This document shows, one piece after another, positions 60,234 through 64,000 of a DNA stretch of 64,000 nt. The stretch covers positions 124,001 through 188,000 of the forward strand of contig JAFEFL010000025.1 of assembly GCA_018240595.1 (NCBI GenBank), in the 5' to 3' direction. The notes under the pieces were generated by a model. It saw nothing but the letters and a program-made list of their open reading frames with translations, did not search any database and had not been told where the DNA came from. Position numbers and translations under genes: made by a program. Numbering within the stretch: position 1 is the stretch's first letter; every line of letters starts with the position of its first letter. This stretch comes from Pseudomonadota bacterium (GTDB lineage: Bacteria; Pseudomonadota; Alphaproteobacteria; Rhizobiales; Xanthobacteraceae).

Positions 60234-61634
60234 TCACCACCGCCTACCCAAAGTCCACTTCGGCGCCAGCGGCGGTCCCCAATCCAGCACCCTGATCCGC
60301 GGCCCGCCGCCCTCGCCGCGCCGCGTCAACTCCGTCACCGCCCAGACCAGCGCGTCGAGGCGGTCCGGGCTCGCGCCGCCGGACAGGCCGCCGAGGCCGA
60401 AGTCGCACATCTCGTCTTCCAGTTCGGCGAAGCCGGCGCCGGCGTGCTTGACCTTGCCCTGCGCATACATCGCCGCCACCGGTTCGGCGCGCAGCCACTT
60501 GCCGCGCGTCGCGTGCACCATCCGCACCGGCACATTGCGGTCGATCTGCTGCAACACCGCCTTGACCATGTCGCCGCCCTGATTGACCTCGGCGACGATG
60601 GCGTCGGCCTCGAGCCGCCGATACAGCGCCACCGCGCGCGAGGCCCAGCCGTCCGGCGCGGCGCCGCGCACCGTCGCGTCCTCCAGCACATAGACGATGC
60701 CGCCCTCGGCCATGCCGGCGGCGACGATGCCGCAGGCATCGGCCCCGGCGCGCGACGACGCCGGCGGATCGACGCCGATCACGATGCGCACTAAAGCCGG
60801 CGCCGCCGCGGCGCGCGCCGCCTCGATCATGTCGCGCGACCACAGCGCGTCGGCGCGATCCTCGATGATCTCGCCGTCGATCTCCTGCCGCCCGAGCCGC
60901 GTGCCGGCATAACGGCCGATCACCGTCTCGATGAAGGCCGGCGACAGATGCGCGGCATTGGCGTGGGTCGAGGCGCGCGTCACGGCGGTGCGCGCGTCAG
61001 TGACCAGCCGCTTGATCAGCGCGACCGGCCGCGGCGTCGTGGTGACGAGCTGGCGCGGCCTTGAGCCCAGCCGCAGGCCGAATTGCAGCATGTCGAAGGT
61101 CGCGTCGGCGTGCTTCCACTTGGCGAGTTCGTCGCACCAGGCAGCGTCGAACTGCGGCCCGCGCAGTTGCTCGGGGTCTTCCGACGAGAAGGCGTAAGCC
61201 ACCGCGCCGTTCGGCCATTCGAGGCGCCGCCGCGACGGCACCCAGAGCGGACGCTCCCCGCGCGGCGAGGAACGCAGCAGGCCGGACGGCCCCTCGATCA
61301 TCACCTCGCGCACGTCGTGCTCGGTCTCGCCGACCAGCGCGATCGACAAGGCGCGCTGCGCGGCATAAGGCGCATCGCCGGCCACCTGCGCGCGCACCCA
61401 TTCGGCCCCCAGCCGCGTCTTGCCGGCGCCGCGGCCGCCCAGCATCAGCCAGGTGGTCCACGGTCCGCCATTGTTGGCGCGGGCCGGCGGCTCCTGGTGG
61501 CGATGCGCCAGCGCGATGAAGTCGCGGTCAAGGCGCATCAACTGATGTAGCGGCAGCGTCCTGAGCAGGCCCAGCGTCGGCGCGGCTGGCGATGAACGCG
61601 TCAATGCGGCGCGCAAGCTGTTCACGGAATTCAT
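60234..61634 (-). CDS. Terminase large subunit, gene-transfer-agent/prophage type
   Basis: A DNA-packaging ATPase/nuclease of up to 466 aa. The packaging ATPase begins WLMLGGRGAGKTRLGAEWVR (Walker A GGRGAGKT), with AWCDELAKWKHADA as the Walker B/adjacent region and VTTTPRPVALIKRLV as the coupling motif. The nuclease half has IVIGVDPPASSRAGADA, IVAEVNQGGDMVKAVL and the last Asp in DRLDALVWAVTEL. It looks like RcGTA gene 2. Starts at 61634 and 61538 are both possible; the longer retains the LPLHQLMRLDRDF segment. Its gene overlaps the small subunit gene. No portal, protease or capsid gene follows: the next genes are the accessory module. Confidence 0.85.
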   Translation of the reverse strand: MNSVNSLRAALTRSSPAAPTLGLLRTLPLHQLMRLDRDFIALAHRHQEPPARANNGGPWTTWLMLGGRGAGKTRLGAEWVRAQVAGDAPYAAQRALSIALVGETEHDVREVMIEGPSGLLRSSPRGERPLWVPSRRRLEWPNGAVAYAFSSEDPEQLRGPQFDAAWCDELAKWKHADATFDMLQFGLRLGSRPRQLVTTTPRPVALIKRLVTDARTAVTRASTHANAAHLSPAFIETVIGRYAGTRLGRQEIDGEIIEDRADALWSRDMIEAARAAAAPALVRIVIGVDPPASSRAGADACGIVAAGMAEGGIVYVLEDATVRGAAPDGWASRAVALYRRLEADAIVAEVNQGGDMVKAVLQQIDRNVPVRMVHATRGKWLRAEPVAAMYAQGKVKHAGAGFAELEDEMCDFGLGGLSGGASPDRLDALVWAVTELTRRGEGGGPRIRVLDWGPPLAPKWTLGRRW

Positions 61635-62286
61635 CGATATCGGCAGGCATGTCGTCATAAGCGTCAGCTCCATGGGTTCGCGGCGCGCCGATCTCAAGGC
61701 GGTGCAGCCGTTCGAGGATGGTGGTGAGGCTGGCCAAGGTGTGCGAGATGCGGCCGGCGGTTTCGGGCGAGTGCGGCACGTCTTTCAGGCTCGCGCGCAA
61801 GGCGCGCACGGCGGCGATCTCGGCGTCGAACGCTTCGCGCAATGTCTCGATGCGCTCGCGCATGTTCCAGTCCGGCAAAGGCGGCGCGGCCATCGTCTCC
61901 CCGCCCGCCGGTGGGGAGAGGCCGGGAGTGCCGGTCGCACCCGCAGAGGTCAGCGCCTCCTCCGACAGCACCTGTTCCGACAGCATTTCGGCCTGCGCGG
62001 CAAGGCGCGCAGCGTTCGACAGGCCGCGCGGCGGCGGAACGTAACGGACCCAGCCCTCGCGTTTGGCGATGTTTCTGATCGTCGTGCGGCAGGCGTTGAA
62101 ATCGAGCGCGATGGAATCGAGCGATTCCAGCGTGGTCTCGTAGCGGCGCTTGCCGTCGGCGAGTAACTCGGCGGAGAAGACAAGGCTATTGCCGTGCGGC
62201 TTTTCCGGCGGCTCTGGGTCGGGGGCGGATTTCCTTTTCGCGCGCAATGATACGCGCCGCGCGGACGCGCGGGTTCGTTTCGCCAT
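61528..62286 (-). CDS. Putative terminase small subunit
   Basis: A 252-residue DNA-binding protein upstream of and overlapping the large terminase gene, the position of TerS (GTA gene 1). A basic N-terminus (KRTRASARRVSLRAKRKSA) is followed by a helix-turn-helix-like segment (LDSIALDFNACRTTIRNIAK, REGWVRYVPPP). A helical oligomerisation region comes next (RIETLREAFDAEIAAVRALR, TLASLTTILERLHRLEIGA). GGAGAT precedes the ATG. The assignment rests on context and HTH; similarity of TerS proteins is generally low. Confidence 0.65.
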   Translation of the reverse strand: MAKRTRASARRVSLRAKRKSAPDPEPPEKPHGNSLVFSAELLADGKRRYETTLESLDSIALDFNACRTTIRNIAKREGWVRYVPPPRGLSNAARLAAQAEMLSEQVLSEEALTSAGATGTPGLSPPAGGETMAAPPLPDWNMRERIETLREAFDAEIAAVRALRASLKDVPHSPETAGRISHTLASLTTILERLHRLEIGAPRTHGADAYDDMPADIDEFREQLARRIDAFIASRADAGPAQDAAATSVDAP

Positions 62287-62470
62287 AGGCGATCTCCAGT
62301 CTGTTGATGGATCTCGGGAAAAACAAAAGCGGCCGGCCCGGGGCGCCGTAAAAGGCTCCTCCGGGCGCAGGCCGCCGGCATACAGGAAAACTACCCTAGG
62401 AGCGTCACGCTGTCAAGGACTAGTTTCTTAGGTCAAGATCGGCCATCGTGCCGCATGCCGATTACAAGAA

Positions 62471-62506
62471 CACACTGGATCCCCGCCTTCGCGGGGATGA
62501 CCGGCG
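62471..62506. repeat. Dispersed palindrome (NWIPAFAG family)
   Basis: ATCCCCGC-CTTC-GCGGGGAT at 62479-62498 with matching flanks. Inverted relative to the copy at 58.48 kb. Confidence 0.75.
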
Positions 62507-62556
62507 TGTGAGGCGCTCTCAGCGCAACAGGCCGGCGAACCGGCCAAGCAAAACAC

Positions 62557-62590
62557 AAAAAAAGGCCGGGGGTTCTCCCCGGCCCTTTTC
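62557..62590 (-). terminator. Terminator of the outer-membrane protein gene
   Basis: A-run, GGCCGGGG, short loop, CCCCGGCC, T-run. On the minus strand it ends the gene at 62634; the T-run also allows plus-strand termination. Confidence 0.8.
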
Positions 62591-62633
62591 ACGTATCCCA
62601 GCGCGTTCTGCGCTTGTGCGCTTTCGCGATTGC

Positions 62634-63305
62634 TCAGAAGCGGTAGTTCAAGCCGGCGCGGACGAGGTGCGACTTGAAGGTCACGTCGTTGCCCGGGGTG
62701 CCGCCCGACACGGTGCCGAGATCGGCATAGAGATATTCGAGCTTGGTGGTCCAGTTGGCGAAGATGGCGTATTCGACGCCGCCGCCGACGGTCCAGCCGA
62801 GCTTGCCCTTGGAGAAGTCGCCGCCGGTCGCCGGCGTCGCCTTGATGTTGCCGTAGGCCGCACCGCCGGTGATGTAAGGCAGCCAGCGGTCCCAGCCGGC
62901 GTAGCCGATGCGGCCGCGGCCGGTGCCGAAATATTTCAGCTTGGTTTCGCAGCCCGCGCCGGCACAGACGCCGGTGCCGCTCGAGTCCGAACCCTTCATG
63001 CCGCTGTAGTCGAAGTCGGCCTCGAGGCCCCAGACCCACATGCCGGTCTGCAGGTTGTAGCCGAGCTGCACGCCGCCGATGAAGCCCTTCGGCTTGGTCG
63101 AGCCGGTGCCGCCGGCGCCCGACCAGTCGGACTTGCCGAAGCCGTAGCCGGCGTTGATACCGGCGTAGAAGCCGGTCCAGTTGTAGTAGCTCGGGGCGTA
63201 GACCGGAGCCTTGTAGGACGGACGCGGCAGGTCGGCGGCGAACGACGGCGCTGCCATCGTCGCGACGAACAGGCCGACCGACATCGCAATCGAGAGGCGC
63301 TTCAT
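62634..63305 (-). CDS. Outer-membrane beta-barrel protein (Omp25/Omp31-like)
   Basis: A 223-residue porin-like barrel. A signal peptide (MKRLSIAMSVGLFVATMAAP with SFAADLPRP) is followed by the YNWTGFYAGINAGYGFGKSD block that marks the Omp25/Omp31 family of rhizobia and Brucella, then eight alternating strands, and the closing strand SHLVRAGLNYRF with terminal Phe. The ATG at 63305 was chosen over a 12-codon extension. The family tethers the outer membrane and affects surface properties. Upstream lies a perfect TTAA-N7-TTAA motif. Confidence 0.88.
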   Translation of the reverse strand: MKRLSIAMSVGLFVATMAAPSFAADLPRPSYKAPVYAPSYYNWTGFYAGINAGYGFGKSDWSGAGGTGSTKPKGFIGGVQLGYNLQTGMWVWGLEADFDYSGMKGSDSSGTGVCAGAGCETKLKYFGTGRGRIGYAGWDRWLPYITGGAAYGNIKATPATGGDFSKGKLGWTVGGGVEYAIFANWTTKLEYLYADLGTVSGGTPGNDVTFKSHLVRAGLNYRF

Positions 63306-63622
63306 CTGAAAATCTCCATCTGTGCCCGACCGGCTGGTCATGGCGCTGAACCCTGGACAACCGCGCCGGCCGTGACCGTCGCGGGCCAGCCCCCCTGGCT
63401 GGCGAAAGGCGCATACGCGTCAGAACTGCTGCGTATGGTTAATAGACATGGACCAGGAGTGGTTAAGGGCCGGTTAAGTGAGAAACCGAGTTGTTTGTTT
63501 TGTCGGCGCCATGCAGCCGGATACCGCCGAAGCGTTGTTTATTCCGCGCCGAAACAAACAACGCCGGCGCTGAGGCCGGCGTTGTTTATTCCGATTTTAC
63601 GGCGAACCGCCGCGGCGTGCGG
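63306..63622. promoter_or_regulatory. Upstream region of the Omp gene with a CtrA-like site
   Basis: About 315 bases between two minus-strand genes. A perfect TTAA-N7-TTAA (CtrA consensus spacing) is at 63463-63477, about 160 bases from the Omp ATG. A bidirectional-looking terminator hairpin for the TRAP gene lies at 63556-63587. No ORF is seen. Confidence 0.45.
63556..63587 (-). terminator. Terminator of the TRAP substrate-binding protein gene
   Basis: AAACAACGCCGGC, loop, GCCGGCGTTGTTT: a 13-bp perfect stem. The A-rich left arm gives a U-rich tail on the minus strand. Confidence 0.82.
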
Positions 63623-64000
63623 CTATCCGACGCGCGCCCTCAAGACCGCCTCGATCGACACCCGCGACCAGTCGGAGACGCGGGCGCGGAACGCCTTGTA
63701 GGAGTCGTGCACCTTGGCGGTCGCGGCGTCCCGGGCCGCCATGTCGGCGAGCACCGCGTCGGCTTCGCTGCGCGCGGCGGCGACGAGATCGCCGGGAAAC
63801 GCCGTGAGCTTGACGTTGTGCTCCTTGATCATGACGCCGAGCGCCTCGGCGTTGAGCCGCTCCATCTCGGCCAGCGCATAGCCCGCCTCCGCGGCGCAGG
63901 CATGCGCGACGATGGCCTTGAGGTCGGCGGGCAGCGCCTCCCACGCCTTCAGCGACACGATGGCCTCGCCGGTGCCGTTCGGCTTGTTGAAGCCGGGGTA
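63623..64000 (-). CDS. TRAP transporter substrate-binding protein (DctP family), C-terminal part
   Basis: Only the last 125 residues are in the window; the frame is open to base 64000. The segment reads YPGFNKPNGTGE, then helices WEALPADLKAIVAHACAAEA and FPGDLVAAARSEADAVLADM, as in the C-terminal lobe of DctP/TtgR-type TRAP binding proteins for organic acids. The FNKPNGTGE loop suggests the sialate/keto-acid-type subfamily rather than classic C4-dicarboxylate DctP. The two membrane subunits would be expected beyond the window. Confidence 0.8.
   Translation of the reverse strand, partial: YPGFNKPNGTGEAIVSLKAWEALPADLKAIVAHACAAEAGYALAEMERLNAEALGVMIKEHNVKLTAFPGDLVAAARSEADAVLADMAARDAATAKVHDSYKAFRARVSDWSRVSIEAVLRARVG

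Overview
The window is a GC-rich, densely coding chromosomal segment of an alphaproteobacterium, most likely of the order Hyphomicrobiales (Rhizobiales) and close to the Bradyrhizobium/Xanthobacteraceae group. The evidence is the flbT-flaF pair next to a rhizobial-type flagellin, a growth-pole-ring-like (GPR/RgsE) giant protein, a PmtA-type phospholipid methyltransferase, FixK/FNR-type boxes, CtrA-like TTAA-N7-TTAA sites, and gene-transfer-agent-like terminase genes. No rRNA, tRNA, insertion sequence or CRISPR array was seen.

Layout. 1-8 kb is a flagellar block: the end of a flagellin gene, flbT and flaF on the plus strand, facing flgE-flgK-flgL on the minus strand, which sits behind a clear sigma-54 promoter. 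8-9.6 kb holds msrB and a MoxR-type AAA ATPase. 9.7-12 kb holds the protocatechuate 4,5-cleavage genes ligA-ligB-ligC (minus), with a perfect FNR/FixK box just upstream. 12-25 kb is mixed: a lipoprotein, an FAD oxidoreductase, sixA, two related coiled-coil proteins (16.2 and 20.5 kb) flanking envelope and methyltransferase genes, a chaB-hemN operon behind a FixK-like box, and a VWA protein that is the usual partner of the MoxR ATPase. 25-31 kb has a tandem pair of related multi-pass membrane proteins, a secreted hydrolase, an FAD monooxygenase with a [2Fe-2S] ferredoxin, and an HPt protein. 32-36 kb is the 1438-residue GPR-like protein. 36-39 kb is an mlaE-mlaF-mlaD lipid-transport operon. 39-50 kb holds metabolism and envelope genes: epimerase, MFS transporter, serine/threonine dehydratase, glycosyltransferase, LpxH-like phosphatase, PmtA and SDR. 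49-54 kb has a FadL porin, a sterol-desaturase-type hydroxylase, and two tandem trypsin-fold proteins, one with its catalytic Ser replaced. 54-58 kb has a two-subunit CoA-transferase, a MetF-like reductase and a FAH-family enzyme. 58.6-60.1 kb is an AT-richer two-gene module of unknown function beside orphan terminase genes (60.2-62.3 kb). The window ends with an outer-membrane beta-barrel gene and the 3' end of a TRAP substrate-binding protein gene.

The best candidates for undescribed biology are the two-gene accessory module beside the terminases, the active/inactive protease pair whose signal-peptide cleavage would directly create the VIGG activation terminus, and the two LFGRK-type coiled-coil proteins that look like a cytoskeletal pair. 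All function names come from motifs and remembered family features, since no database search could be run.
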